Assembly: GCA_003427395.1 (NCBI GenBank)
Contig: BFEA01000558.1
Coordinates: forward strand, 938,119-965,030
Length of the DNA stretch: 26,912 nt
Direction: 5' to 3'
Source: Chara braunii
Lineage: Eukaryota > Streptophyta > Charophyceae > Charales > Characeae
Shown piece after piece: positions 8,926-18,459 of this stretch. The stretch's first letter is position 1. Each line of letters starts with the position of its first letter. Below the pieces are notes generated by a model. That model had not been told where the DNA came from. It did no database searches and was given only the letters and a program-made list of their open reading frames with translations. A program made the position numbers and the translations under genes.

Positions 8926-9840
8926 TTAGTAGCGTGCGAGAGCATTTGGAGCTGTTGCTTGGAGTTCTGCACGGGTCAACCAACAGTCATCTTTGTAGGT
9001 GCAGTACGCAAAGTGTACCAAGTATTCAGTCGGCCTCTTGTCGTAGCTGCGATAAATGCAGCCTTTCGGCGACACGACACCGGCCTCAAGAATGATCTCG
9101 TGAGAGATCGTCCGATCTGCCACCACACCGTTAGGTGACTCGAACATGTCGGTGAACTCGTCAAGCAACCGCACCACACGGGGGTCCGAAGACAAGTCCG
9201 TGGTGGAAGAATCGGTTACCGCGACGGTCCGTAGGAAGCATAGGCCTATCTTGTCGGGCTGCTTGTAAGCGCAAGTAGCCCGGAACGACTTGGCCGTCAT
9301 CACTTGGCACTGGATCGAAGGGTGCGGAAGAGGAATAGTACACGAGAGTTCGGCGCCGAAGGTGTCCCGAACGGTAAGAGTCCGCCAGTGGAAGTTGACC
9401 GTGTGATCCACACTTGCAAGCCAAGGCATTCCCAAAATGATATCGAAGTCTGTGTTCAAAATGTCGAACATCACCGGTTCCCAAGCATGAGGTGCGAAAT
9501 ACACCGGTACGACCTTGATGTAACGGTTGATAAGTTGTTGCGTCCTTCCGTTCGCCAACTTGATCGCCGTCGGGTTTGCCGTCCTCCAAACTTGTGCGCC
9601 AAGGTCAGCCCTTTGCATAAAGGTTTGGCTCATGAAATTGCGAGATCCACCACCATCCAGCAAAGCGCTGCAGTACGCTTGCCCAACTTGGGTGCGGACA
9701 TAGAGGGCCGGTGCGTTGTTGTCATCATACCGCTGCTTGCGAAATTCGCGGGCCATCTTGGTAACATATGCATGGATGTCCCCCACCGCAGCTTCATCAT
9801 CCGTCAGCGAAGTTGGTGGTGCATAGAAGGATAGATACAT
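8926..9840 (-). CDS. Protease - RT stub - chromodomain fusion, intact frame (copy B)
   Basis: This 304-codon frame begins at an ATG (9838-9840) and ends TAA, though the true N-terminus is probably continuous with gag. Residues 55-70 hold the retropepsin site as ALLDGGGS: catalytic Asp kept but Ser changed to Gly (DSG to DGG), which may impair activity. Around residues 130-145 lies FDIILGMPWL. Then comes the RT lead-in VRLLDEFTDMFESPNGV and SHEIILEAGVVSPKGCIYR. The chromodomain end RPTEYLVHFAYC to LQATAPNALARY follows without the RT palm, RNase H or integrase. The junction (about 9040-9050) matches copy A and keeps the frame. In complete chromoviruses the chromodomain ends integrase and steers insertion. 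It could equally be a neutral relic. Confidence 0.75.
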   Translation of the reverse strand: MYLSFYAPPTSLTDDEAAVGDIHAYVTKMAREFRKQRYDDNNAPALYVRTQVGQAYCSALLDGGGSRNFMSQTFMQRADLGAQVWRTANPTAIKLANGRTQQLINRYIKVVPVYFAPHAWEPVMFDILNTDFDIILGMPWLASVDHTVNFHWRTLTVRDTFGAELSCTIPLPHPSIQCQVMTAKSFRATCAYKQPDKIGLCFLRTVAVTDSSTTDLSSDPRVVRLLDEFTDMFESPNGVVADRTISHEIILEAGVVSPKGCIYRSYDKRPTEYLVHFAYCTYKDDCWLTRAELQATAPNALARY

Positions 9841-10210
9841 GTGAAGATAAGCGCATTATGCTGCGTATTGTGGTCCCAGCCAGCGACCCGTGGTCGGGAG
9901 AGGAAGCCATGCGAACTCCTCGGACGTGAGTGGGTCCAATACCTCTATGTTGAACTCGCGCGCCGAATCCCATGAAGAACCACTTGAAGACGACAAGTCG
10001 CTGCTGCCGGACAGAGAAGATGCCGCACACATGTCTTGTCATTGAGCATGAGTACCCACCGTAGGAACGAGTCGGGCAGCATAGTCCTCGTAAGAATATA
10101 GAAGAGGAGGACTTTCGACTTTCACATGTGCCTCGGAACGAAGGCGGTCACCCCCGAAGCGACCGGTTCCGAAGAAGTCGAGAGTGTTGTCGAGTCACTC
10201 CCGGCGGTGC

Positions 10211-11485
10211 TCAGTTTCCCCATTTGCCTTTGCCCTTCAATGGGCAGCCCACTTTGTCATGGAGATCGTTGTTCCACCACAGACAGTAGCGGTATCTCAT
10301 GTGTTGCTTGTATGCTTGCTCCGGGAGGCCATAGTGGGTCCATGAGGCTGGAGCTGTTGCGCCGGGCTTGGGGATAAATGTGGTGTTTGTCTTCGGTTTG
10401 CCTCGTCCTCGGCCTCTGCCGGGGCGGCCACCATCCCGGGCGGCTGAGAGTCTGTCCCCTTCGTTGGCAAACATGGCCTCGCTAGGTTGGTCGGTTGGCG
10501 TTACCTCCACGACCACGGCCACGTTTGGTTGATGCTAATTTCTACTGGGGTCTGCCAAAGACGAACGGTTCAGGTTCTTAGCTTCCTTGTTCGTGAAAAT
10601 AATCTTCACGGCCTTGTCAAGGAGCTTCACCGTTGTCGCCAGGTTGTCCTCGAGGTGAGTCAAGGCGTTGCCCAACGCCGGACACAACCTCGAGATGAAG
10701 TAGTGTTTGACGACCTTGAAGTCCATCTGAATGTTTGAGATGGATGTGAAGCGTTGGTACTCGGCAATCCTCTCAACACTCGGCAGCATGCCGTGTTCGA
10801 AGGTCATTAACATATCCATTGCCTTGATCTCCGACGGCTCTACTTGGAACCGCTTATGCCAACCTGCCTTTAGATCATCCCAGCTGCTCTTGGTGTACAA
10901 GTCAACTGCTACCACCCCGTACTTGGACAAAAGATTGTCCAACCATGCTTGCCACGCGCCCCCCGACTGAGAGTATAAGTACGAGTGATGCTTGTGCTAG
11001 CCGACGTGGTGTAGCTGCAACTTGAGATCGAACTTGCGGAACCATGAAATCGGGTCCGTCTTCGTCGAATTGCAGAAGATTTCCTGACCATCGAACTTTG
11101 GAGTGGTCTCACGCAGTGTCGAACTTGGGTTGGTGGCGGCAGTACGGATCCGCTGCTCCAGTTGTTGCGTGGCGGTTTGCTGTAGCTGCACGTCGTTCTT
11201 GAGGGCTCCGAAGTCGATCTCCAATGCATTGAGGCGATCGGAGGTGTTGGAGGAGTTGGCATCGGGGGCGGTGAAGGGTCGTTACTGCAGCTGCTGGAGG
11301 CAGTTGTTGACTTGGTCAAACGCCCGTTTGTGCATCTGAACTGCGGCGTCGAGGTTGTGGATGTCCTCCTACTTTGTAATGCACGTTGTCGGGAGATCCG
11401 TGATATGGGGCAGGAGTAGAGCGATCTTGCTTTCACTCTCTTCCATCTTACCATTCTCGTCCTCGGCTCGCCAGTCCGCTGCCAT
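10211..11485 (-). pseudogene. gag of element B (capsid and mutated zinc knuckle)
   Basis: The start at 11483-11485 has the context ACAATGG. Capsid landmarks match copy A: WFRKFDLKLQLHHVG, LDNLLSKYGVVAVDLYTKSS, WHKRFQVEPSEIKAMDML and ALGNALTHLEDNLATTVKLL. A TAG near 10997, just after LHHVG, breaks the frame, and further upstream stops interrupt the N-terminal helical part. The zinc knuckle at 10244-10285 reads CLWWNNDLHDKVGC: its second Cys is Trp, so metal binding is probably lost. It is preceded by the basic stretch GRPGRGRGRGKPK. Confidence 0.75.
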
Positions 11486-11578
11486 TGTGAGCAAAACTCA
11501 CTCTCCGTTGAATATCTTCTCGCGTCGTTGAGTTCGTTCTTCAACGGCAGCCTTTGTCGTTGCCTCGTCGTGTTGGCG

Positions 11579-11761
11579 CTACTGTTCGATTGCCAATAGA
11601 CGTGCCTGTTCGGCGTCCTCCGCCTTCTTCTTTTCTGCGGCTGCTACAGCATCCACCCATTGCTTGGCTTCGGTACTCCAAGCCAGCATCCGAGCCTCAT
11701 AGGCGTCGGCCGTTTCCCCTGACTTTTGATCCATGCCGGTTGTTTGTAAGCGCGTGAGCAT
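11579..11761 (-). CDS. Conserved leader ORF upstream of gag (copy B)
   Basis: Counterpart of 6214-6402, encoding MLTRLQTTGMDQKSGETADA and ending LLAIEQ before the same TAG. Beyond the stop the frame continues with RQHDEAT and KAAVEERTQRRE toward a TGA shared with copy A, then the gag ATG. Conservation favours an ancestral continuous gag N-terminus or a retained upstream ORF. Confidence 0.4.
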   Translation of the reverse strand: MLTRLQTTGMDQKSGETADAYEARMLAWSTEAKQWVDAVAAAEKKKAEDAEQARLLAIEQ

Positions 11762-11769
11762 TGACTAGG

Positions 11770-12000
11770 TCGGAGGACTGCCGATGTGGCACTCCCTGCT
11801 GCTGACGTGGCACTGTTCGGCTGCTGGCGTGGCGCAGCTGTCAGCTGACGTGTCCTGCTGACGTGTCCTGCTGACGTGTCCTGCTGACGTGTCCTGCTGA
11901 CGTGGCCTGCTGACGTGGCCTGCTGACGTGGCCTGCTGACGTGGTCTGCTGAAGTGGCCTGCTGACATGGTTTGCTGATGTGGCCTACTGACGTGGCAAC
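11770..12000. repeat. Expanded 13-bp minisatellite, TGCTGACGTGKCC units (copy B)
   Basis: The core 11840-11950 has many nearly perfect 13-base units (TGCTGACGTGTCC, then TGCTGACGTGGCC), with degenerate units on each side. The unit contains TGACGTG, the core bound by plant bZIP factors in hexamer and G-box/C-box hybrids. The 80-codon minus-strand frame across it is a repeat product, not a gene. Confidence 0.85.
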
Positions 12001-12458
12001 TCACCAATGTCGCCGCAGGGTGTACCTGGTGAAAGATTAAGAAGATAAGACCAGAGGGGGTAACAACATAGGTGGGGAGGGGTGGATGGGATAAATCGCC
12101 CAGATAAGGAGCTACTAATCAAAAAGGAAAGTTTGAACTTTTGCAGAGAAATTTTTTTTCGAGAAATTCATAAAAATCCCTGAGTTTTGCAAGTTCATAA
12201 GGTCTCCGAATTCCCCTTAAAGTGCGAAATTACCAATGAGAAAACATTTCGAACTTTCAGACTACAAATGATTATCCGATAAAAGAATTCCAAAAATAAA
12301 ATAAACAAAATTTTCGAAATTACTAAGATGAGAGTACGCGCACTTTGGAAAATGGTACCTGCAAGAGGGATTTCCCGTACCGTTTTCAAAAAAACGAATT
12401 TCGGATATTCAAAAAAAAAATTCGGACTTCCATGTAACGGGAATTGCGAAGGGATTTC

Positions 12459-13790
12459 TCCTTCATTCATCCCAGCGCCTTCTCCTGCTGACAACAAAGA
12501 ACAACGGTTGACACGGCCGCCGCCACGGCTGCCTGCTCGAGCAATGTCAACAGTGTACGTCCGCCTTCTCCTCCGTCGCCCATCGCCACCACCTCCACCG
12601 GGATAGAGTCTCCACTACTGTCTTGATCCTTGCACCCTAGAGACGTAACGCGCTCACCCCCCGAGGAGAGGTCCGAGAAGCTGCTACATTTCCATGCTTG
12701 TCGTCACCCTGGCGAAACTGCGTGTGATGGTGTGGAAGATGCGGATGAGAATCTCAACGACAATTGACGCACCCGGTGCACGCACGTACACTGACCGGGT
12801 GGTGGGCGGAAGGGACACCACCGCTAAGGCCGATTCAGCCCTGCACCGACTGTGCACTGCAAGCCGAACAACGTCGTCGTTACCACAACTGTTCTTCAAA
12901 ATTTAAATTTCAAACGTGGAGGTCCCTTTTTTTTGTTTTATATTTTGTGGCCTGCCTCATGCCCTTTACACCAGATATCGTTGAACCACGTCGTCTCCAC
13001 ACGGACAACGGACACTGGACCACAAAACACCCCCACCCGCGGCCACATATTTGGGTATGAAAATGGTCGTGGGCAGGCCACAAGGAAACGTCCTCGGGGG
13101 ATGTCCCCAAGGATGTGTGGAATGACGCAGCAAAAATCCCTTGCGAGCCACAAGGAAAATTCCTTGTGGCTCAAGGAACTGGCAAGGAGCGTCTAACGAC
13201 GCCCTAAGTCCTTCTCGTCTCTCTCTTTCTCTCTCTAACCCTCGTTTTTGCACTCGTTGCATCTTCCTCTCCCAAGTACAAATGAATCTGGTCATGTTGA
13301 TTGCCGAGTGCATTAAATTAAACATAAAATAAAGTGTTTCAGTGTTAACCATCTCTCTCAAATATACCCACAAACACTATCCCAACCCCTCTACCTCTCT
13401 TACTCATGCTCATACGCTCCCGCATCCGCTTGCTTACACACCCGAGATGAAACCTACGAGCAAGCCTAATTTAGCCCATCGGGATTCATGTATTTGTTCA
13501 TGTATGAGGCCAGGTGCATTCATTTAACTAATGTGTAAATGGCATTGCGCTCAGGTGCACTCGTGCAGCCATTGCCTTAGTCACTCCCCTCTCTTTTTCT
13601 TGCTCACCCCATCTCTGTTCCTTGCCATCACACGCCCTTCTCTTACCGAAGAGCGCCAATGGTTGCAACCCCCTTGGTCACACGGACGGGCACAAACTAG
13701 CGTCCGTCCAATTGCCTTGCTTGCTTCGCTGGCCTTGGTCCTTGTTATTTGCCTTGGAACCGAATGCGGAATGACCCCGAACGTATAGTA
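12459..13790. other. No recognised gene
   Basis: Homology to the element A leader ends at the left edge. The rest contains CCGCC-rich and CT-rich stretches and several short overlapping frames on both strands with no family resemblance. The only clear structure is the pair of hairpins at 13089-13172. Confidence 0.4.
13089..13172. repeat. Two adjacent hairpins
   Basis: 13145-13157 (GAGCCACAAGGAA) and 13160-13172 form a perfect 13-bp inverted repeat with a two-base loop. Just upstream TCCTCGGGGG and TCCCCAAGGA form a second short hairpin, and the word CCACAAGGAAA occurs beside both. It could be a relic of a foldback element or a transcript hairpin. Confidence 0.7.
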
Positions 13791-15354
13791 TGGCTCTGGC
13801 TATATCCTTGCATCACATGCACAAGCAGCCTCCCTTCTTCAAAATGCTGAGTGGTACACCCAGTACCGAGGCTACAAGTCTGGTACTTAGGCAAAGGGTA
13901 TGGAATCTTGGCGAGAAACTGGCCCAACCTCTGTGTCACCCATCTTGTAGTGTCGAACAGGCCAGCGCAACCATTTCCCTGTAGCCAAATAGTGACCTTG
14001 CCAATACCAGGATTAAGGCCCGAAAAAATAAAGTTGGTGTCGGGGTAGAAACGTCGAACCGCCATCGTTATGAGAATCCTACTGTCGACAAATGTCAAGG
14101 GAAACTGGATAAACAGGTTGTCAAAACTTACACAAACTCAAGTATCCGGCCGCCGTGTTGGTGGACTAGGAAAACCCCAACAACCGTCGTCGAACCGCAA
14201 CCCCCAAAATAGTCAATACGCCGAATCAACTGACACACTTAAAAATATGAAAAATGCAGGGTTTGCTTATGCACTAAACAAAGGTTGTTAAGCGCTAATA
14301 ATTTAAAGTGAATCGGTATAACAAGGACGTTGTTACGGCAAAAACATAATCAGGCACAAAGGCGCTAAATCAAGGAAAATCGAGGAAACTTGATTCCTTT
14401 CATTGTTCATTAATTTATTTTTAAATTTTGGGAAAATTATGGCGCAATCATAATTTTCAATTTTGAATGCGTTTCAATCAGGGTCTGCGGATTTTGCTCC
14501 AAAGCGAGGAAAATTGTGAATGTATCTCATCCATCTTTAGGATTGGCTGGCGATGTGTTGTATTCGAGGGATGAGTTAAGTGGATTTAGAACTGAAAACG
14601 TGATTGCGTCATAGTTACCCCTTAATTTTTAATATCAACGTCATAATAAATAAATTTCCGCCGTTGACTCGAGCTCACAAAATCCCTCACGCGGAAGTCC
14701 ACGCGCTCGCCCGTTGCCGAGTATCCGACAGAATGATAGTACGGGTATAATAGCCTCATAAAAGGGGTGTGAAGAATATAAAAATTAATATAATTACTGT
14801 CGTAATAAGGCCTAGGCCTAATGTTAGTAAATGGTGACGCGAAAAACAAGGGTCCATTTGCATATTCTGTTTTTTTAGTCGTCGTTCACATAAGAGAAGT
14901 CATAAAAATGTGTCTGATTGGCGGACACAGACGCAAAATCCACTCTTTTCGGGTGGCTAATTGGCTTCGGCTGCCCAACACCACTACGAACCCCATGCCC
15001 ATATACCACCACTGAGAGTCTGACTCAGAAGAACTTACTAAATAGGATGTGGGGAGAACCATCATGTGGCACACACGGGAATGTACAGGGTGGTCTACGA
15101 TGAGATAATGAAGTGAAGTAGTCATGTCCAAAGTAGATTCAAGCATGAAGTTCTTGGAATCGATGAAGTGGTTAAAAGAACCGATGAAGTAGTCGTCAAT
15201 GTCGAGTTGGGCTGCAAAACGTTGACATCCTCAACTCGAGTTTGTGATGGAGTACATGAAGTTATGAGTCAATATGAGCAAGGTGAGGAACGATGAGAGA
15301 GTCTGTTGTCGTAATAAACGGGGCAACAAAGAGAGCATTCTCGTTGTGAGAAAC
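13791..15354. other. No recognised gene
   Basis: A 117-codon minus-strand frame at 13745-14098 contains NFIFSGLNPGIGKVTIWLQG and is not low-complexity, but I recognise no family and see no supporting start or splice context. The remainder is AT-rich sequence at 14380-14800 and repeated GATGAAGTAGT / GATGAAGTGGTT words at 15105-15195. Confidence 0.35.
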
Positions 15355-15505
15355 TTTTTTTTTTTAAGGTTATATGGACAGGGCCCCTAACATCCAACCG
15401 AGGCTATTGGCTCATTTACCACCTAGGCACTCAGAGGAGGGTATCGAACCGAACCGACAGACCTTTACGGTATCCAAATGTTAGTGAACCCCCTCGGTAC
15501 ACTGT
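15355..15505 (-). mobile_element. tRNA-derived SINE
   Basis: On the minus strand the B box reads GGTTCGATACC (15440-15450), an exact match to the RNA polymerase III consensus GGTTCRANNCC. An A-box-like GGTTCACTAACATTTGG lies about 25-40 bases upstream (15474-15490). A unique body of about 75 bases follows, ending in 11 A residues (15355-15365 as T on plus). Head, body and A tail in this order define a SINE. The 5' limit is approximate and I did not find a convincing target duplication. Confidence 0.65.
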
Positions 15506-15934
15506 GTGCACCATGAGCGAGCAATCAGGTCATCCCATATAACACTCATTCATACCCCACCTCCGACTCAGACAGACAGACTACTTGTATGACTAGGACA
15601 GGCGACAACCAGAGAACGAGTACATGAGAATCCGAGGAGTACATGACAATTCAAAACCCCCATACAAAAGTCTAAAAAACCTGATGGATTATTCCCCTCT
15701 AGGGTACCCGGCCCTAAGATGCAAATGCACCAGAGTCCGATCGAAGGGAACCTTCTAAAATTGGCGCGATTCAAACTATTAAGCCTACTTATAGCATGCG
15801 CCTCAAGCACTCCATCTGAGTGTGGCCAGTCTGAAACCCGCAACCTGAATCTTACAATGTATGTGCCCAGACAACCGAGCTTCGAACATTCGTTGTATGC
15901 GAATGGTCGTTCATCGGTTAACGTTCACCGGTGT

Positions 15935-16028
15935 CCATGCTCGATGGCACCGGGTTTCGGATTGAGTGCACACCCTCAGTTCACAATGCATATTTCCAAT
16001 TAGCGCTCTACCAATTGAGTAATCGGTC
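15935..16028 (-). other. tRNA-like relic
   Basis: The minus strand reads GACCGATTACTCAATTGGTAGAGCG near 16004-16028, strongly like the acceptor and D arm (A box) of a tRNA. Downstream the T arm is unconvincing (CACTCAATCCGAAACCC). A decayed tRNA gene or the head of a second SINE are both possible; a functional tRNA is unlikely. Confidence 0.35.
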
Positions 16029-16171
16029 ATTCTTCTACTAAAAAATACTAGCGGTTAATGAAAGACCAAAAATTTAGGGTTTTTCCCCGCATCGCTACAA
16101 GCAATGTTGTCGAAACTTTTGCAAACAAACTATGCAGGGTCATAATACAAACATCAAAAAACCAAACAGGC

Positions 16172-16194
16172 AAAAAAAAAAAAAAAAAAAAAAA
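16172..16194 (+). repeat. Poly-A run, 23 bases
   Basis: A pure A run whose upstream plus-strand sequence shows no recognised gene. It may be the tail of an unrecognised retrocopy. Confidence 0.6.
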
Positions 16195-16598
16195 CTCAAA
16201 AGCACTATAGAACCCTATTCAGAGTAGCTTTTAGAGTTCACCAATTTTTTTTTCTTAAGTCCGGTGTTTTTGCAAAGTTTTCGTTACTGGTCCAAATGCG
16301 GCGAAACTGAATACAGATATACCCTAAAGCACATACATATCAGGCGAAACGAAAAACCAATAAAAAAGTAAAAATTCAGGGAAATGTGGCAGTTTTGGTG
16401 AAAAATTCACCAAATTTTGGGCCTTCCATTTACCGCTTCTCCTAAAGAACGGCCTTAGAGGACATAGACATGTTCACAACATAATCCCAAGCTTGTAGAA
16501 AAATAGAAGGGTCACTCAACTGGAAAGAAATAGGAGTCTCACCATGATGATGAACCCAATCATCTTCACGCACAGACTTCATAGCATATTGCAAGTGT

Positions 16599-16680
16599 TG
16601 GCTCCGAAGTAACCTCTTCATCAAGATAACTCTTCCAATACACAAGATATTCAGTGTGTGGAGAGGTATCATCAGTACCT
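16599..16680 (-). pseudogene. Chromodomain remnant of element D
   Basis: The frame PHTEYLVYWKSYLDEEVTSEP matches the chromodomain pattern EYLVKWKGY-x-DEE-x-TWEP, with one of the usual aromatic cage Trp residues kept (YWK) and the second changed to Ser (TSEP). It is separated from the integrase C-terminus by the foldback element at 16724-17098. Confidence 0.65.
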
Positions 16681-16723
16681 CAACAAAATACGATGTTAAA
16701 TATTACAAGTTGTTTGTAATCGT

Positions 16724-17098
16724 CCACCATAAACTACCATTTCGTCAAAATTGACATTTTGAACGAAATTGAAACTAAGTTTTTTCAATTTTTTTGGTCG
16801 AAAACTCGTCTAAATTTGTTGCTCCTGAGGGTCTGACGTTTTTAAAACGTTGGACCCCCTGGATGTATCAGGACTAAGCTTGAGACTAGATACATCCAAG
16901 GGAGACTGCCTGGATGTATCTGGTCTCAAGCTAGGTCCAGATACATACAGGGGGTCCAGCGTTTTAAAAACGTCGGACCCTCAAGAGCAGCAAATTTAGA
17001 CTGATTTTTCGGCAAAAAAGTTGAAAAACCTCAATTTCAATTTCGTTTAAAAAACAAAAAATGTCAATTTTGACAAAATGGCAGTTCATAGTAGGTGG
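16724..17098. mobile_element. Foldback / MITE-like element inserted in element D
   Basis: Two arms of about 180 bp are inverted copies: the left begins CCACCATAAACTACCATTT and the right ends with its diverged complement GGCAGTTCATAGTAG. Arm cores include GTTTTCGACC/GGTCGAAAAC-like, GGGTCTGACGTTTTTAAAAC and GGATGTATC blocks. Near the centre GGATGTATC/GATACATCC occurs four times, so each arm also folds on itself. There is no coding capacity, as in MITEs and foldback elements. It lies between the integrase C-terminus and chromodomain of element D, so it inserted after D. Target duplications were not clear. Confidence 0.8.
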
Positions 17099-17104
17099 AG
17101 GGCA

Positions 17105-17400
17105 CTCACAACTTCACAAGGGTGTTTGACGAATCCCTCATACTGCTTGCGATAAGGATGAGGCAAAGAGACATGAAGAACATCATATACGTGGGTATGA
17201 AAAATATAATCAGGCAGCCTTACCCAAAACCTGACATGACTGTCGGGGGTGTTGGAGCCGACAGTTTCAAGGTTGCATCATTGCTTGAAAAAGCGAGGTT
17301 TGAACTTGCGAAACGTATCCACTTCAATGTGCAACTAGCGGGCATCAACGAACACATCACCATTGACTTTCAATGGATGATCCATTGATAATCGTTGGCT
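17105..17400 (-). pseudogene. Integrase C-terminal domain remnant (element D)
   Basis: Minus-strand translation gives VNGDVFVDAR, then FRKFKPRFFKQ (the K-F-x-P-R-F/Y-x-GPF block) and WVRLPDYIFHTHVYDVLHVS, matching the L-P-x-x-x-x-I-H-x-V-F-H-V-S pattern of gypsy integrase tails, then LPHPYRKQYEGF. Only a few stops interrupt it. Confidence 0.7.
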
Positions 17401-17559
17401 CGGATAATCGTACAAGTTTGGGAGGCAGCTATGCTAACTTACACGCAGTCAAAAATCCCAACCATATGTGTGACCTACTCATTGAGCACTGACCAACGAG
17501 GGTCTGGGTGCATTTGTGAGGGTCTGAAGAAATTCATCCGCATTCGAGAGTGATAGTCA

Positions 17560-17985
17560 AGGTTGCAATAATATAAACGTAATATAACGGCATTCCCATC
17601 ACAGACAAAATAGCGTGGTTATAGGCAATCCTCGTATGGGCTAACTGTACATATCACTTACGTTTATCAGCAACACACTTTCAGATAATATTTTCAAAAG
17701 TTTTGTTCGTTACCTCATTCTTACCATTTGTTAAGGATGGTAAGAGAACGAGAAGCGGAGCTTAGACCCATACATCTCGTGTTGTATCTCAACAACTCAA
17801 CAAAACTGCAGATTAGTATATCACTGTAAAAAACGATACTATGAGGTAGGTCATGGAAACCATGACTCAATCGAAGACGAGGTGGGCAATCTCGCGCGTG
17901 TCATCGTCATAGCAACAAGGGATAAAATGTGTGCGTTTTGTGAATCGGTCAAAAACTACCAAACTAGCATATGACCGTTGTCAGT
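17560..17985 (-). pseudogene. Integrase catalytic core remnant (element D)
   Basis: LVVFDRFTKRTHFIPC (about 17915-17965) matches the first catalytic Asp region (VVVDRFSKMAHFIP), with D kept. LTNGKNEVTNKTFENII (about 17690-17735) matches the HPQTDGQTEVVNRTLGN block holding the catalytic Glu, and YVQLAHTRIAYNHAILSVMG matches the following WDLALAQAEFAYN block. The middle Asp region is not recognisable. Confidence 0.7.
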
Positions 17986-18049
17986 GGGAGGGCGGAAGGG
18001 ACTTATAAAGTCCCTAAAGATTCACTATGAATAGTCATTTATTATGGGT

Positions 18050-18270
18050 CATGGTTAAATTGACCCCCATACGGAATGTGGTTCACATTGTTCACCTACT
18101 AACAAGTGCAACACTCCCAAATGTAACTCGCAACTAACTTTGTGCGATCAGGTCATGTATAGTGACTGAAAACACAGTTGTAGGTTTTCTGGAAACCTAC
18201 ATAATATGCAGCTCGCTCATTGTGGAGCACAGGTACGGTCTAAACTTAGAGCTGGTCATTGGAGGGAACA
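18050..18270 (-). pseudogene. Integrase zinc-binding (H2C2) remnant (element D)
   Basis: Translation gives VLHNERAAYYVGFQKTYNCV, then TKLVASYIWECCTC and VNNVNHIPYG, matching H-x-x-x-H...G-x-x-K-T...C-x-x-C-Q of the gypsy integrase N-terminal domain. The second His is lost and stops replace several codons. Further upstream RICVPSN fits the residues just before this domain. Confidence 0.6.
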
Positions 18271-18459
18271 CATATACGTGGTTGTTATCGAGCACGTATC
18301 ATGTCTGTACGAAAGATATATGCACAAATGGCCTCATCTCGCTCCAATCTCACATAAATGTCATGAAAATCAGGTCAAAATAAAAGCAGAATTGCAACTC
18401 GAGTTCCACCAAAATTAGAGCAGAGCAAAATCTCACACATGACAATGCTGGAATAGTCT

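Larger units (their letters stand above)
8810..12458 (-). mobile_element. Element B internal region, 5'-truncated tandem copy
   Basis: It aligns with element A from the polypurine tract to part of the leader (A 3448 to about 7048). Homology stops near 12458, inside the leader, so the last 300 or so bases of leader, the primer binding site and a 5' LTR are missing. Its 3' LTR is the shared LTR at 7363-8809. It carries the same RT-to-integrase deletion as copy A but different stop codons. Confidence 0.85.
16440..18450 (-). mobile_element. Element D: decayed Ty3/gypsy chromovirus (integrase to chromodomain)
   Basis: Conceptual minus-strand translation with many stops gives, in order, the zinc-binding integrase N-terminus, the catalytic core, the C-terminal domain and a chromodomain. 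The domain order and orientation fit a chromovirus 3' pol end. Decay is heavy, so this copy is old. Neither LTR was found; the 5' limit near 18450 is where recognisable similarity stops. Plus-strand frames at 17095-17388 and 18162-18418 are shadows of it. Confidence 0.7.

Noticed and set aside
9304-9834. 176-codon plus-strand ORF (and its counterpart at 3942-4448)
   Set aside because: Antisense to the retropepsin region; conserved between copies only because the protease is.
10909-11544. 211-codon minus-strand ORF
   Set aside because: Frame shadow of the element B gag: the true capsid motifs (WFRKFDLKLQLHH) lie in another frame, and this one is a S/T/R-rich artefact.
11840-11950. Regular repeats considered as a CRISPR array
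   Set aside because: Units are 13 bases with no spacers, in a eukaryotic retroelement leader.
11765-12007. 80-codon minus-strand ORF with QATSAGHVSRPR-like repeats
   Set aside because: Product of the 13-bp minisatellite read in three frames in turn; it lies in the untranslated leader.
13745-14098. 117-codon minus-strand ORF
   Set aside because: Not low-complexity, but there is no recognised motif, no good start context and no neighbouring exon; kept only as a remark.
17095-17388. 97-codon plus-strand ORF
   Set aside because: Antisense to the integrase C-terminal domain of element D, which gives clear family motifs on the minus strand.
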